From the NCBI GenBank assembly GCA_903789375.1, contig CAIFEB010000012.1, positions 1 through 38,099 on the forward strand: a stretch of DNA of 38,099 nt, given 5' to 3'. Of the stretch, positions 15,673-23,351 are shown in pieces. The notes beneath the pieces are model-generated. The model worked only from the letters and a program-made list of their open reading frames with translations, was not told where the DNA came from and made no database searches. Made by a program: the position numbers and the translations under genes. The DNA is from an uncultured Eggerthellaceae bacterium (lineage in GTDB: Bacteria; Actinomycetota; Coriobacteriia; Coriobacteriales; Eggerthellaceae). Positions within the stretch are counted from its first letter, which is position 1, and the number at the start of each line of letters is the position of its first letter.

Positions 15673-17286
15673 ATGTCAAGCCTGTCGGATCAAATCGCCT
15701 CGCGGCGCACGTTCGCCATCATCTCGCACCCCGATGCCGGAAAAACCACGCTCACGGAAAAGCTGCTGCTGTACACCGGCCGTATCCAGACCGCCGGCAT
15801 GGTCAAGGGCAAGCGGAACTCGCGCCACGCCGTGTCCGACTGGATGGAAATCGAGAAGGAGCGCGGCATCTCGGTCACGTCGTCGGTGCTGCAGTTCACC
15901 TACGGCGGCGCGCACATCAACATCCTTGATACCCCCGGCCACCAGGACTTTTCCGAAGACACCTTCCGCACGCTCATGGCGGCCGACGCCGCGGTCATGG
16001 TCATCGACGGCGCCAAGGGCGTTGAGGCCCAGACCATCAAGCTGTTCCGCGTGTGCACCCTGCGCCACATCCCCATCTTCACGTTCATCAACAAGCTCGA
16101 CCACGAAACGCGCGACCCGTTCGACCTCATGGAAGAGATCGAAGACGTGCTCGGCATCCGCACCTACCCCATGACCTGGCCCATCGGCAGCGGCCGCAAC
16201 TTCCGCGGCGTGTTCGACCGCCAGGCGCGCCACGTCATCGCATTCGAGGGCGACGGCCACGCCAACGCTACCAAGAAGGTCGACGAAATCGAGGCGGAGC
16301 TGGGCGACGCGGTGCTTGACGACCTGATCGGCGAGGAGAACCACCGCACACTCATGGACGACATCGAGCTGCTCGACGGCGCCGACAGCGAGTTCGACCT
16401 GGACGCCGTGCGCCATGGCCAGCTCACGCCGGTGTTCTTCGGCTCGGCGCTCACCAACTTCGGCGTGGAGCCGTTTTTGAAGGACTTCCTGCGCCTGGCA
16501 CCGCCGCCGCTCGCCTACACCGACACGCTTTCGGGCGAACCGGTCGACCCCGCGCGCGACGAGTTCTCGGGCTTCGTCTTCAAGATCCAGGCGAACATGG
16601 ACCAGCGGCATCGCGACCGCGTGGCGTTCGTGCGCATCTGCTCGGGCAAGTTCGAGCGCGGCATGGAGGCGTACCACGTGCAGGGCGACCGCACGATCAA
16701 GCTGGCCATGGGCACCTCGATGATGGCCGACGGCCGCACGACGGTCGACGAGGCGTACGCGGGCGACATCGTGGGCGTGTTCGACCCGGGCATCTTCTCC
16801 ATCGGCGACACGCTGTGCGTGGGGAAGACGCCGGTGCAGTTCCCGGCCATCCCGACGTTCGCGCCCGAGCATTTCGCGCGCATCACGCAGGTCGACACGC
16901 TCAAGCGCAAGCAGTTCGTGAAGGGCATGCGCGAGCTCGCGCAGGAAGGCGCCATCCAGATTTTCCACGAGCCGGGCGCCAGCATGGAAAGCGTCATCGC
17001 GGGCGCCGTCGGCGTGCTACAGTTCGACGTGCTCGAGCAGCGGCTGAAGAGCGAGTACCACATCGAGGTGCGCCGTTCGCCGCTGCCCTACCAGCTGATT
17101 CGCTGGATCCAGAACAAGCCGGGCGAAATCGACACGAGCCGGCTCAACCTGACGCGCGATACCTGCCTGGTGGAGGACCGTTGGGGCGATCGGTTGCTCC
17201 TGTTCACGAGCCAATGGAACCTCGATTGGGCCACGAAGAACAATCCCGATCTGAAGCTGTCGGAGTTCGGCAACCTGTCGATTTAG
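15673..17286 (+). CDS. prfC: Peptide chain release factor 3 (RF3, GTPase)
   Basis: A 537-residue translational GTPase, close to the usual ~529 residues, that recycles RF1/RF2 from the ribosome after peptide release. G motifs are all present: G1 SHPDAGKTT (residues 18-26), G2 RGISVTSSV, G3 DTPGHQDF, G4 NKLDHE. The start region MSSLSDQIASRRTFAI and the C-terminal part (PLPYQLIRW, DRWGDRLLLF) match RF3 rather than EF-G or LepA. The ATG at 15673 is preferred because AAGGA (15663-15667) precedes it and RF3 homology begins there; the frame stays open upstream to 15079 without family resemblance. Confidence 0.95.
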   Translation: MSSLSDQIASRRTFAIISHPDAGKTTLTEKLLLYTGRIQTAGMVKGKRNSRHAVSDWMEIEKERGISVTSSVLQFTYGGAHINILDTPGHQDFSEDTFRTLMAADAAVMVIDGAKGVEAQTIKLFRVCTLRHIPIFTFINKLDHETRDPFDLMEEIEDVLGIRTYPMTWPIGSGRNFRGVFDRQARHVIAFEGDGHANATKKVDEIEAELGDAVLDDLIGEENHRTLMDDIELLDGADSEFDLDAVRHGQLTPVFFGSALTNFGVEPFLKDFLRLAPPPLAYTDTLSGEPVDPARDEFSGFVFKIQANMDQRHRDRVAFVRICSGKFERGMEAYHVQGDRTIKLAMGTSMMADGRTTVDEAYAGDIVGVFDPGIFSIGDTLCVGKTPVQFPAIPTFAPEHFARITQVDTLKRKQFVKGMRELAQEGAIQIFHEPGASMESVIAGAVGVLQFDVLEQRLKSEYHIEVRRSPLPYQLIRWIQNKPGEIDTSRLNLTRDTCLVEDRWGDRLLLFTSQWNLDWATKNNPDLKLSEFGNLSI

Positions 17287-17298
17287 CGCAGTAGCTGG

Positions 17299-17745
17299 CT
17301 AGAATCCCTCGATTGCGTAGGTGACGCCGTACTCCCGCTCGAGCATGTCGAAAAACTCCGCGGGGGTGATAGCCGGAACGGAAGATTGCCCGAATCCGTC
17401 GGCATCGCGGGTGATGAGGTAATCCGCACCGGTTTTCGCGCAGCATACGGCGATCGTCGCATCTTCCAGATCGTTCCACGCCATCGATGCCGCCTTCTGA
17501 ATGTCCTCGTGTCCAGTTGTGCACAGGTTGATGCGCTGCAAACTGAGTGCCAGACGTTTTTGCAGGTCATCGCAGGAAGTTGATTTGCGGAGGGCGTAAA
17601 AGATATCAAGATAGGATTGAGGCGCAGCCCAAAGCTCAGCGTCACCGAAAGCCTGCATGAAGATGAGGCGCTGCGCATCACGGCAAAAAGGCGGGCGTTG
17701 CCCGAGTATGTCGAAGAGCACATTCGTATCAATGAAGAGACGCAT
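17299..17745 (-). CDS. PIN-domain ribonuclease toxin (VapC-like)
   Basis: A 148-residue PIN domain protein. Acidic residues expected to hold the Mg ion are Asp6 in LFIDTNVLFD, the NDLEDATIA segment and Asp in LITRDADGF, as in VapC-type endoribonucleases that cleave tRNA or rRNA. Its ATG (17745), with AAGGAG just upstream, lies inside the end of the antitoxin gene, a 17-base overlap that implies translational coupling. It converges on prfC with 12 bases between stops. The gene looks intact. Expected to be neutralised by the upstream-encoded protein. Confidence 0.85.
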   Translation of the reverse strand: MRLFIDTNVLFDILGQRPPFCRDAQRLIFMQAFGDAELWAAPQSYLDIFYALRKSTSCDDLQKRLALSLQRINLCTTGHEDIQKAASMAWNDLEDATIAVCCAKTGADYLITRDADGFGQSSVPAITPAEFFDMLEREYGVTYAIEGF

Positions 17746-18040
17746 ATCTCTCCTTCATGGCGCTTTCGAAAAGCTCATCAAAGCTGAGGTCGTTCCATTC
17801 GGCGGGAACGGGCACGCGGATATCGTCCATGAAAGCGGCAACCTGTTCTGCCTGCGAGGCTGATGGCCTTCTTTCGCCCCGTTCGAGCCGATGCTCTGGC
17901 TCGGGTAGCTTTTTCTCTCGGATGACGTATTCGAACGCCGCGTTGATGAGCTCCGAGGGAGTGGATCCAATCTCGTGAAGTACCTCGTTGCCACGAATGC
18001 GCACGTTTTCGGGGATGCGAGCGGTTACGACAGGATTCAT
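17729..18040 (-). CDS. RelB/DinJ-like antitoxin
   Basis: A 103-residue protein. The N-terminal half (VVTARIPENVRIRGNEVL, IGSTPSELINAAFEYVI) has the ribbon-helix-helix form and 'GSTPSELIN' signature of RelB/DinJ antitoxins, which dimerise, bind DNA and repress their own operon. The C-terminal half is charged and likely disordered until it wraps the toxin (FMDDIRVPVPAEWNDLSFDELF). The ATG at 18040 is chosen for AGGAGG seven bases or fewer before it, rather than the earlier in-frame starts to 18079. Pairing of a RelB-like antitoxin with a PIN toxin, instead of RelE, is a mixed combination but known among type II systems. Confidence 0.82.
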   Translation of the reverse strand: MNPVVTARIPENVRIRGNEVLHEIGSTPSELINAAFEYVIREKKLPEPEHRLERGERRPSASQAEQVAAFMDDIRVPVPAEWNDLSFDELFESAMKERYASLH

Positions 18041-18061
18041 AGCGCCTCCTTCTCTCTGCTT

Positions 18062-18092
18062 GTATGGTAATACCGTCATACAACTAGGTCAA
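18062..18092 (-). promoter_or_regulatory. Toxin-antitoxin operon promoter with operator dyad
   Basis: On the minus strand TTGACC (18087-18092) and TACCAT (18064-18069) are 17 bases apart. A dyad, GTATGGTAATACCGTCATAC (18062-18081), with an inner near-palindrome GGTAATACC (18066-18074), covers the -10 and spacer. This is where an autorepressing antitoxin would bind. The leader to the ATG at 18040 would be short. Confidence 0.65.
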
Positions 18093-18283
18093 GTCCAAGA
18101 GCATGGCGTCACATGAAGGAAGAAGAGCCGCGCCGTCGCTGCATGAAGATGTCAGCTTGCCAACGAAACGCGTCGCGTGTTGCAGATGCAACGGACGCCG
18201 GTTGGCCAGGAGCATACATTGAGGTCGTACGGAACGAGTTCCGCGAAAGGCGGGGCGCAAGAAGGCGACGAAAGGACGATCCT

Positions 18284-18622
18284 ATGGCAGAGCACCAGCT
18301 GATGAAGAACATCGACAAGAAGACCGTGCTGACGCTGAAGGACGAGGTGACCTACCAGACCGGACAGGTGGTAAGCAAGACGCTTGCGCAGAACGACGCC
18401 GTTTCGGTGACGCTGTTCGCGTTCGACGCGGGCGAGCAGATCAGCTCGCACAAGGCGGCCGGCGACGCGTTCATCACGTGCCTCGACGGCGAGGGCGTTA
18501 TCACCATCGATGACGACAAGTTCACCGTGACCGCAGGCAACTCCATCGTGATTCCGGCCGGCGCGCCGCATGCGGTGGACGCGACCACGCAGTACAAGAT
18601 GATGCTCGTCGTCATCTACTAA
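18284..18622 (+). CDS. Cupin domain protein
   Basis: A 112-residue single-domain cupin, a small beta-barrel usually holding a metal ion. Motif 1 is reduced (SSHKAAGDAFITCLDGEG) and motif 2 is VTAGNSIVIPAGAPHAV, giving His ligands in SSHK and PHAV. Close relatives are annotated only as cupins, sometimes with roles in small-molecule sensing or isomerisation; none can be assigned. The ATG at 18284 follows AAAGGA (18271-18276); the frame continues upstream to 18113 without similarity. It is transcribed away from the toxin-antitoxin operon and is followed by two strong terminators. Confidence 0.85.
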   Translation: MAEHQLMKNIDKKTVLTLKDEVTYQTGQVVSKTLAQNDAVSVTLFAFDAGEQISSHKAAGDAFITCLDGEGVITIDDDKFTVTAGNSIVIPAGAPHAVDATTQYKMMLVVIY

Positions 18623-18708
18623 ACGCCGCGATTTTCGGGGCTGAGCGGGCTGTGGAGGCAGCGAGAGCCGCGGAAGTCCCAGGCCACGAACGCAATGCAG
18701 AACATGCA

Positions 18709-18745
18709 AGAGGGGGTTGGGCAGTGCCCGGCCCCCTCTGTTTTG
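18709..18745 (+). terminator. Rho-independent terminator downstream of the cupin gene
   Basis: AGAGGGGG (18709-18716) pairs with CCCCCTCT (18732-18739), with an inner GGGC/GCCC pair, followed by GTTTTGG. Strong stem, moderate U-tract. Confidence 0.75.
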
Positions 18746-18793
18746 GCAAGCGCTGCGCGCGATGGTGAGGGCGACGGAAAGCGAGCACGCGCG

Positions 18794-18845
18794 AAGCGAA
18801 AGGGCCGCGAACCTGCCATCGGTTCGCGGCCTCTTCGCTTTTGCC
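18794..18845 (+). terminator. Second long hairpin terminator
   Basis: A stem of about 20 base pairs with one mismatch: AAGCGAA (18794-18800) plus GGCCGCGAACC (18803-18813) pair with GGTTCGCGGCC (18821-18831) plus TTCGCTT (18834-18840), loop 7 bases, then TTGCC so that the strand reads CTTTTGCC. It stands between the cupin gene and the end of the minus-strand chimeric gene. Confidence 0.6.
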
Positions 18846-18914
18846 GATTGCGCATCGTCCCGGCCGCAACCGGTTTCTCAGCTCGTCGTGCGGCGCGGGC
18901 ACACTCTGTCTGCC

Positions 18915-19601
18915 CTATGCCGACAGCTGCTCGCTTGCCCGGTCGTCCTCCTGGGTGCCGGTGAGCGTCGCGCGGTACAGCCCTTCAAGCGACGCTTGAT
19001 TGCAGAACATCTTGCCGGGCGTGTTGGCCAGGTTGCCGGCCGACACCTTCTGGCAGTTCTCCGCTAACCACGGGATGTCGCTTTCCTCGATCCCCAGGTC
19101 GGCCAGCGTCACGTCCATGTCCAGCCGCTTGAGCAGCGACCGCAGACGCGGACCGCAATCCTCGGCTGTCAGGCCGCCGATGAGCCGCGACACCTTCCCG
19201 AACTTGAACCGGTTGTACCGGCAGGTGGCCTCCACGCAGGCCGGCTCGATCGCCGCCAGGCCCACGCCGTGGACGGCGTCCTTCAGGCCGCTCACGGGGT
19301 GCTCCATGCCATGCGCCAGCGTGACGCCGGCGGTGTTGATGACCATGCCGCCGCCGAGGGCCTTGGCCATGGAGACGATGTCGGGCTTGACGTCATAATT
19401 CATGTGCGACATCAGCGCGCCGCAGCGGCCCCAGCCGGCCTGCACCTCGTCGAGCAGAAGCAGGATGTCATTCTCGTCGTACATGTAAACGCCCTTGGCA
19501 TGGTCGGCCAGGAAATCGAAGCGCTCGTAGGTCTCGATCATGTACATGTTGACCTTGTCCTTGATGTCCTGGAAGGTGAGTCCGGTATCTGCGAGCCTCA
19601 T
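18915..19601 (-). CDS. Chimeric remnant: class III aminotransferase fused to Fe-alcohol dehydrogenase end
   Basis: A 228-residue open frame made of three pieces. Residues 8-44 match the N-terminus of acetylornithine-type class III aminotransferases ([28 protein letters not shown]). Residues 45-86 match their cofactor region ([17 protein letters not shown] lysine Lys80 in SMAKALGGG). About 250 intervening residues are missing, with the join at a shared Asp-Glu-x-Asp. From about residue 88 the protein becomes the C-terminal part of an iron-containing alcohol dehydrogenase ([12 protein letters not shown] and VHGVGLA carry its metal histidines). Neither enzyme is complete, so a catalytic role is unlikely: it is probably a pseudogene that happens to stay in frame. 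ATG at 19601 has AAAGG upstream; the frame is open to 19664. Confidence 0.7.
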   Translation of the reverse strand: MRLADTGLTFQDIKDKVNMYMIETYERFDFLADHAKGVYMYDENDILLLLDEVQAGWGRCGALMSHMNYDVKPDIVSMAKALGGGMVINTAGVTLAHGMEHPVSGLKDAVHGVGLAAIEPACVEATCRYNRFKFGKVSRLIGGLTAEDCGPRLRSLLKRLDMDVTLADLGIEESDIPWLAENCQKVSAGNLANTPGKMFCNQASLEGLYRATLTGTQEDDRASEQLSA

Positions 19602-19858
19602 GGCTGTCACCTTTGCGTCGCGTCCGATTGCTTCGGGTTGGAAGAGGGCGGCACCCGTGCACAAGGTGCCGGCGACCTCTCGGAACGCGTCCCATTATTC
19701 GGAAGGCGGGCGCGCCGTCCCATGGACTGAAGGCCAGCGTTGGTTGTGCTCGAGCACAACATCCGGGCTGAAAATCGCGCCGATTGCGCCGTTTACCAGC
19801 GGGCGAAACAGGCTCGAAATTTTGTTTTGCCTACATTAAAGTTCGCCGAAGGTGAAGG
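19602..19858. promoter_or_regulatory. Divergent intergenic region with perfect 18-base palindrome
   Basis: 257 bases between the chimeric gene and the truncated regulator. At 19743-19760 lies GTTGTGCTCGAGCACAAC, a perfect palindrome of operator type. It may be the site of the regulator once encoded here. The part next to the regulator (19815-19845) is AT-richer than its surroundings. Confidence 0.5.
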
Positions 19859-20473
19859 TTGCGCAAACGATTGCGGCAACAATCCGCAGGTGAGCGGTGC
19901 AATAGCGTGCCCATCTCGGCGGTCATCGTGTCCGACCGCGAGATCCTGGCGGTTATCCACTGCGACACCGACGAGCAGCTCGCCGACACCGCGGCCGATG
20001 TGAAATCCCTGGTCGAACGCCAGCTGCGGCACGGCGAGCGCATGACCATCGGCGTGGGCAAGCTGACGCGCAGCCTGCGCTGCCTGTACAAGAGCTACCG
20101 CCAGGCCAAGGCGATCATGCGCATCCGCGAGAAGCGCAGCATGCTCGAAGCCGGCTACATCTACGCGGACATGGGCGCGCACCGGCTGCTGCTCGGGCTG
20201 GAGGACCGCGAGATCGCGGACGATTACCTGCGGACGCTGCTCGGGCCGCTGCTCGACTACGATGCGCAGAAGGGCACCGACCTCGTGGAGGTGCTGCGGA
20301 CGTACCTGTTCAACAACGGCAGCGTGCAGGAGACGGCGGCGCAGCTGTACGTGCACCGCAACACGGTGAACTACCGCATCAACCGCGCGGCGGAGATTCT
20401 GGGTATGGACCTGGGGAATCTCGAAGCGCGCCCGCAGCTGATGCTGTGCTTTCTGCTGCTCGACATGCAGTAG
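19859..20473 (+). CDS. PucR/CdaR-type regulator fragment (N-terminally truncated)
   Basis: A 204-residue piece of a PucR/CdaR-family transcription activator. Residues 17-90 are the GGDEF-like CdaR segment (ISAVIVSDREILAVIH, MTIGVGKLTRSL), and the end is the conserved HTH_30 domain (FNNGSVQETAAQLYVHRNTV and YRINRAAEILGMDL). Complete family members have about 400-550 residues with an N-terminal sensor domain; that half is absent, and an in-frame TGA lies at 19853-19855 just before the proposed TTG start. No good ribosome site is seen. The DNA-binding part is intact, so it could still act as a signal-blind regulator, but decay with its divergent neighbour is more likely. Confidence 0.65.
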   Translation: MRKRLRQQSAGERCNSVPISAVIVSDREILAVIHCDTDEQLADTAADVKSLVERQLRHGERMTIGVGKLTRSLRCLYKSYRQAKAIMRIREKRSMLEAGYIYADMGAHRLLLGLEDREIADDYLRTLLGPLLDYDAQKGTDLVEVLRTYLFNNGSVQETAAQLYVHRNTVNYRINRAAEILGMDLGNLEARPQLMLCFLLLDMQ

Positions 20474-20490
20474 GGGCTGCGCAGCCGGCG

Positions 20491-20550
20491 AGCCGGTCTC
20501 GCCGAAATCGCCTGCGTACGAGCCGTCCTCGCCGAAATCGCCTGCGTGCG
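20491..20550 (+). repeat. 30-base imperfect tandem repeat, two copies
   Basis: 20491-20520 and 20521-20550 share the core CTCGCCGAAATCGCCTGCGT and differ at a few positions. They follow the truncated regulator directly. No coding frame explains them. Confidence 0.7.
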
Positions 20551-20649
20551 GGCCGTATTCCTTCGCATTCCGCCGACGTGAAGCTGAGGCCTGTGGTTTG
20601 CGCAGCCAGTTCCTTCACTATTCCTTCACCGGGGTCAGAGGAGCCGAAA

Positions 20650-20768
20650 ACACAAGACTTTTCGTATGCGGAAAATCTTCATAGGATGCTTGAGCGGGAA
20701 GCGGCGCCCTGTCCGGAGCTGCCGCACTTTATCTTGTACCGGGCTTTGCCCGGCCGGCGCCGCTTTCC
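20650..20768. other. Structured intergenic element (hairpins) of unknown nature
   Basis: Within the 491-base gap 20474-20964 two nested dyads stand out. CTTTTCG/CGGAAAATC-type arms at 20658-20677 form one. GGAAGCGGCGCC (20697-20708) pairs with GGCGCCGCTTTCC (20756-20768) with one bulge, enclosing CCGGGC-TTT-GCCCGG (20739-20753). No family is recognised; it could be a small RNA, a REP-like element or decayed sequence. Confidence 0.4.
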
Positions 20769-20876
20769 GAAACGTCAAAACCTCCCCGGCTCCTCCTCCA
20801 TCGGGTGCGCTCCGGGTGCGCTTCTTCCCTCTGGCGGTGAAGACCCGCACGCATCTTGCCTCTCTCCACCAACAGC

Positions 20877-20916
20877 AAAGGCCCCGCACCGGAATCGCTT
20901 CCGATGCGGGGCCTTT
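20877..20916 (-). terminator. Terminator of the nrfA-nrfH operon
   Basis: AAAGGCCCCGCA (20877-20888) pairs with TGCGGGGCCTTT (20905-20916), enclosing CGGAA-TCGC-TTCCG. It lies about 50 bases after the nrfH stop on the minus strand. The U-tract is short (CTTTGCTG follows), but the stem is very strong. Confidence 0.65.
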
Positions 20917-20964
20917 CGTGGAACCATCTTCCCGTGATGGGCGTATGCTTCCGGGGTTTCGGCG

Positions 20965-21699
20965 CTACGCCTGGTTGTAGGCGCGTGCCAGAATCTCGTC
21001 GCCTTCGTCCTTGGTCACCCAGCCATCGGGCAGCTGGATGTCCTTATGGCAGCCGGTGCACTCGTAGACGCTCGCGCGGTGGCCCTTGTGGCAGGTCGAG
21101 CACGACATCTCGATGCCCTCGTGATGCTGGGAGTGCGGATTGAAGTCCATCCAGCTCGTCGAGTCCTCAAGCTTGTTGCGGTCCACCAGGCCGTCGGAGC
21201 CCTGCAGGTACACGTGGCAGTTCTCGTTGACGCAGAATTGCGTGCCGTCCTTGTGATCCCACTTCTCCAGCGCGTCGATGGTGCGCTCGGTGCGCGGGTA
21301 GTAGTAGTTGCCCGTCATGTAGTTGACGCCGTCATGCGCCAGCTCGAAGTTGTTCGGGATGTGGCAGTCGAGGCACGCCATCGTCGGCTTGGCGGTGGTG
21401 CCGGTCTCGCGATGCCGCACGGACAGCATGGCGTTGGTGTTGGTGACGGTGTTGCCGTACTTGTCGGTGCCCACCGAGTTCTGCGGCTGCTCGTAATTGC
21501 TCACGTACTCGCCTTCGATGTGGCACATCGTCGAGCAGAAGCTCGGCTGCTTGTGCCATTCTTTGAACCCGATGCCGACTACAACCAACGCAACCACGAT
21601 GATGGCAACGATGAGGAGCTTTTTATGCTTGCGTTTGGGGGCAGGCGCACCATCCGCCACGGCGGTGGTTTCCTCCCTCTTGTCGGTGTTGTCGCTCAT
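20965..21699 (-). CDS. nrfH: NrfH/NapC-type membrane multihaem cytochrome c (menaquinol dehydrogenase)
   Basis: A 244-residue cytochrome with a Lys-rich N-terminus, one membrane anchor at about 27-47 (LLIVAIIVVALVVVGIGF), then an exterior haem domain. Haem-binding motifs in order are CSTMCH (CX3CH), CLDCH, CVNENCH (CX4CH), CSTCH and CTGCH, five in all, where classic NrfH has four CXXCH. NapC/NirT/NrfH proteins oxidise menaquinol and pass electrons to a partner on the outer face; the partner here is NrfA, encoded 12 bases upstream in the same operon. ATG 21699 follows AAGAGGTGG. It is a clear paralogue of the cytochrome at 27177-27872, sharing the KRKHKKL start, haem spacing and GNYYYP segment. 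Confidence 0.85.
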   Translation of the reverse strand: MSDNTDKREETTAVADGAPAPKRKHKKLLIVAIIVVALVVVGIGFKEWHKQPSFCSTMCHIEGEYVSNYEQPQNSVGTDKYGNTVTNTNAMLSVRHRETGTTAKPTMACLDCHIPNNFELAHDGVNYMTGNYYYPRTERTIDALEKWDHKDGTQFCVNENCHVYLQGSDGLVDRNKLEDSTSWMDFNPHSQHHEGIEMSCSTCHKGHRASVYECTGCHKDIQLPDGWVTKDEGDEILARAYNQA

Positions 21700-21711
21700 G
21701 GTTGCCACCTC

Positions 21712-23163
21712 TTACTGGTTGCCGTACTTCGCGGCAGCCGCCGTGCCGTAGTCCTGCGTGGCGGTCTCGGCGGGCTGGTCGTTGTAGTAGTGGTCGGAGC
21801 CGAAGGTGACGGTGTTCACGTCCGGATTGTATTCGCTGACGAACGCATCGGCAGACGAGGTGACGCCCAGAATCTGGTCGCCTTCGTCAAGCAGCGTCTC
21901 GGCCTGGTCGAGCACGTGGCGGTACAGGTCGGGGTTGTGCGCGCCCTTGGAGTTCTCAGCGAACGCGGAGTTCCAGTAGTACGCGGCTGCGCGCTGGATG
22001 TACTGAGCGCGCGACAGCTGATCATCGCTCAGCGAACCGGCGGCGACGGCCTTCTCAAGGTTCTGCACGTAGCTGGCGCAGCGCTTGCCCACCGTGCTCG
22101 TGCGGGTCCACACCTCGTCCTGAACGGCCTTGACCTCGGCCTTCAGGTCCTTATGGCAGGTGCTGCAGTTGTTGTCGATGAGTTCCTGGTTCTTCAGCGG
22201 GTCGGTCCAGTTGTGGCTGGTGTAGGCCTCGCCGTTGGCATCGGTCTGCGTGCCCATATGGCAGTCGGCGCAGTCGTAGCCCAGACGGGTCATGTGGTTG
22301 CCGCCGGCACCGTAGTTGTACTCGAACTCGGAGTGGCGCACGGCCAGCATCTTGGCGCCCGTGGACGCATAGGTCCAGTCAACGTAGTTGTGCTCGTCGT
22401 ACCATTGCAGCGCGTGGTCCGGATCCATGGTGGTCAGGTCGTCGTAGGGGCTGGTCGGCGTACCCGTTTCGGCATCCATGGAATAATCGCAGTGGCACTG
22501 GCCGCACACTTCGCCGGAAAGCGACGCCTTGTCGGCGTTGGGGCCGAGCGCACGCTTCCAGTCGGCGCGCAGGATTGCCAGCTGCGAGGGGTCGTTGTTC
22601 TCGTGGCAGTTGGCGCAGCTGATGCCTTCGGCCTGCGCGATGTCGCCGGTGCCGTCGGTGTAGGCGGTCACCTGCTCGTACATGTTGGCCTTCCAGGCAT
22701 CATTGCCTTCGGCGGCCACCTGGTAATGGACGTTGGGCGTCTTGCAGGCCAGGCATTGCGCCTTGGTGTTCTCCGTGACGCGGCCGTTGTGCGTGACCGT
22801 GTACATGGCGTAGCTGTGGCCGCCCGCCTCGGTGAAGAACTTGGCGTAGCCGTAGCCCTTGCCGAGCGTGATCATCTCGGGATAGAGCTCAAGCTTGTTT
22901 ACCTTGCCCTCGGGCCAGGCGTTCTCGTTGTTCTCCAGATACGTGGCGTACTGATTGGGGTACTGGTCGGCCCAGTCCTTCATCTCGATGACGCCGTACT
23001 GGTTTGCCTCCGGCACGTACGAAGGCGATGACGCGCTGGGCGTCGGCACCCCCGGATGAGCCTTTGGCGCGCAGGCGGAAATGCCCACGGCCGCGACCAC
23101 TGCGGCCACGACCACCAGGCAGATGGCCGCTCTGCGCGGAATTCTGCGCTTTGTCCGTTTCAT
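21712..23163 (-). CDS. nrfA: Ammonia-forming cytochrome c nitrite reductase
   Basis: A 483-residue pentahaem enzyme that reduces nitrite to ammonium with six electrons outside the membrane (EC 1.7.2.2). Diagnostic is the active-site haem motif CLACK, with Lys as axial ligand in place of His; the other four are CANCH, CGQCH, CADCH and CSTCH. The segment MLAVRHSEFEYNY matches the conserved region carrying catalytic residues. The N-terminus is a basic, hydrophobic leader ending in a lipobox-like ISAC (Cys about 31), so it is likely a lipoprotein, as expected in a monoderm. ATG 23163 is taken over the upstream in-frame start at 23181 because AAAGGGG lies eight bases before it. NrfA comes first in the operon, followed by nrfH. 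Confidence 0.95.
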   Translation of the reverse strand: MKRTKRRIPRRAAICLVVVAAVVAAVGISACAPKAHPGVPTPSASSPSYVPEANQYGVIEMKDWADQYPNQYATYLENNENAWPEGKVNKLELYPEMITLGKGYGYAKFFTEAGGHSYAMYTVTHNGRVTENTKAQCLACKTPNVHYQVAAEGNDAWKANMYEQVTAYTDGTGDIAQAEGISCANCHENNDPSQLAILRADWKRALGPNADKASLSGEVCGQCHCDYSMDAETGTPTSPYDDLTTMDPDHALQWYDEHNYVDWTYASTGAKMLAVRHSEFEYNYGAGGNHMTRLGYDCADCHMGTQTDANGEAYTSHNWTDPLKNQELIDNNCSTCHKDLKAEVKAVQDEVWTRTSTVGKRCASYVQNLEKAVAAGSLSDDQLSRAQYIQRAAAYYWNSAFAENSKGAHNPDLYRHVLDQAETLLDEGDQILGVTSSADAFVSEYNPDVNTVTFGSDHYYNDQPAETATQDYGTAAAAKYGNQ

Positions 23164-23225
23164 ACTGTTCCCCTTTCCCATGGGAAGACGTCCACGGCCG
23201 CCCCTATCGGCTGTGAAATATGTTC

Positions 23226-23260
23226 AGTATATCGGTTGGGCAATGTGAACACAATGTGAA
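23226..23260 (-). promoter_or_regulatory. nrfA promoter with direct repeats
   Basis: On the minus strand TTGTGT (23249-23254) and TATACT (23226-23231) are 17 bases apart. The repeat TTCACATTG occurs twice (23252-23260 and 23241-23249), 11 bases apart, that is one helical turn, overlapping the -35 box. The arrangement suggests two regulator subunits bound on the same DNA face. Confidence 0.6.
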
Positions 23261-23272
23261 GAAATGAAACAA

Positions 23273-23298
23273 AAGGGCCCCTCCGCGGAGGGGCCCTT
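23273..23298 (-). terminator. Terminator of the flavoprotein gene
   Basis: A perfect 26-base inverted repeat centred at 23285/23286 (arms AAGGGCCCCTCCG and its complement), followed on the minus strand by TTTTGTTTC. It lies 54 bases after the flavoprotein stop and separates it from the nrfA promoter. Confidence 0.85.
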
Positions 23299-23351
23299 CA
23301 AAGGGGAATGGACCAATCGTCTTGGGGAACGAAGACGATGCCGAAGGATTG

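Noticed and set aside
21046-23031. Plus-strand open frame of 661 codons over nrfH and nrfA
   Set aside because: Val/Ala/Gly-rich mirror of the nrf genes; haem motifs fix the minus strand as coding.
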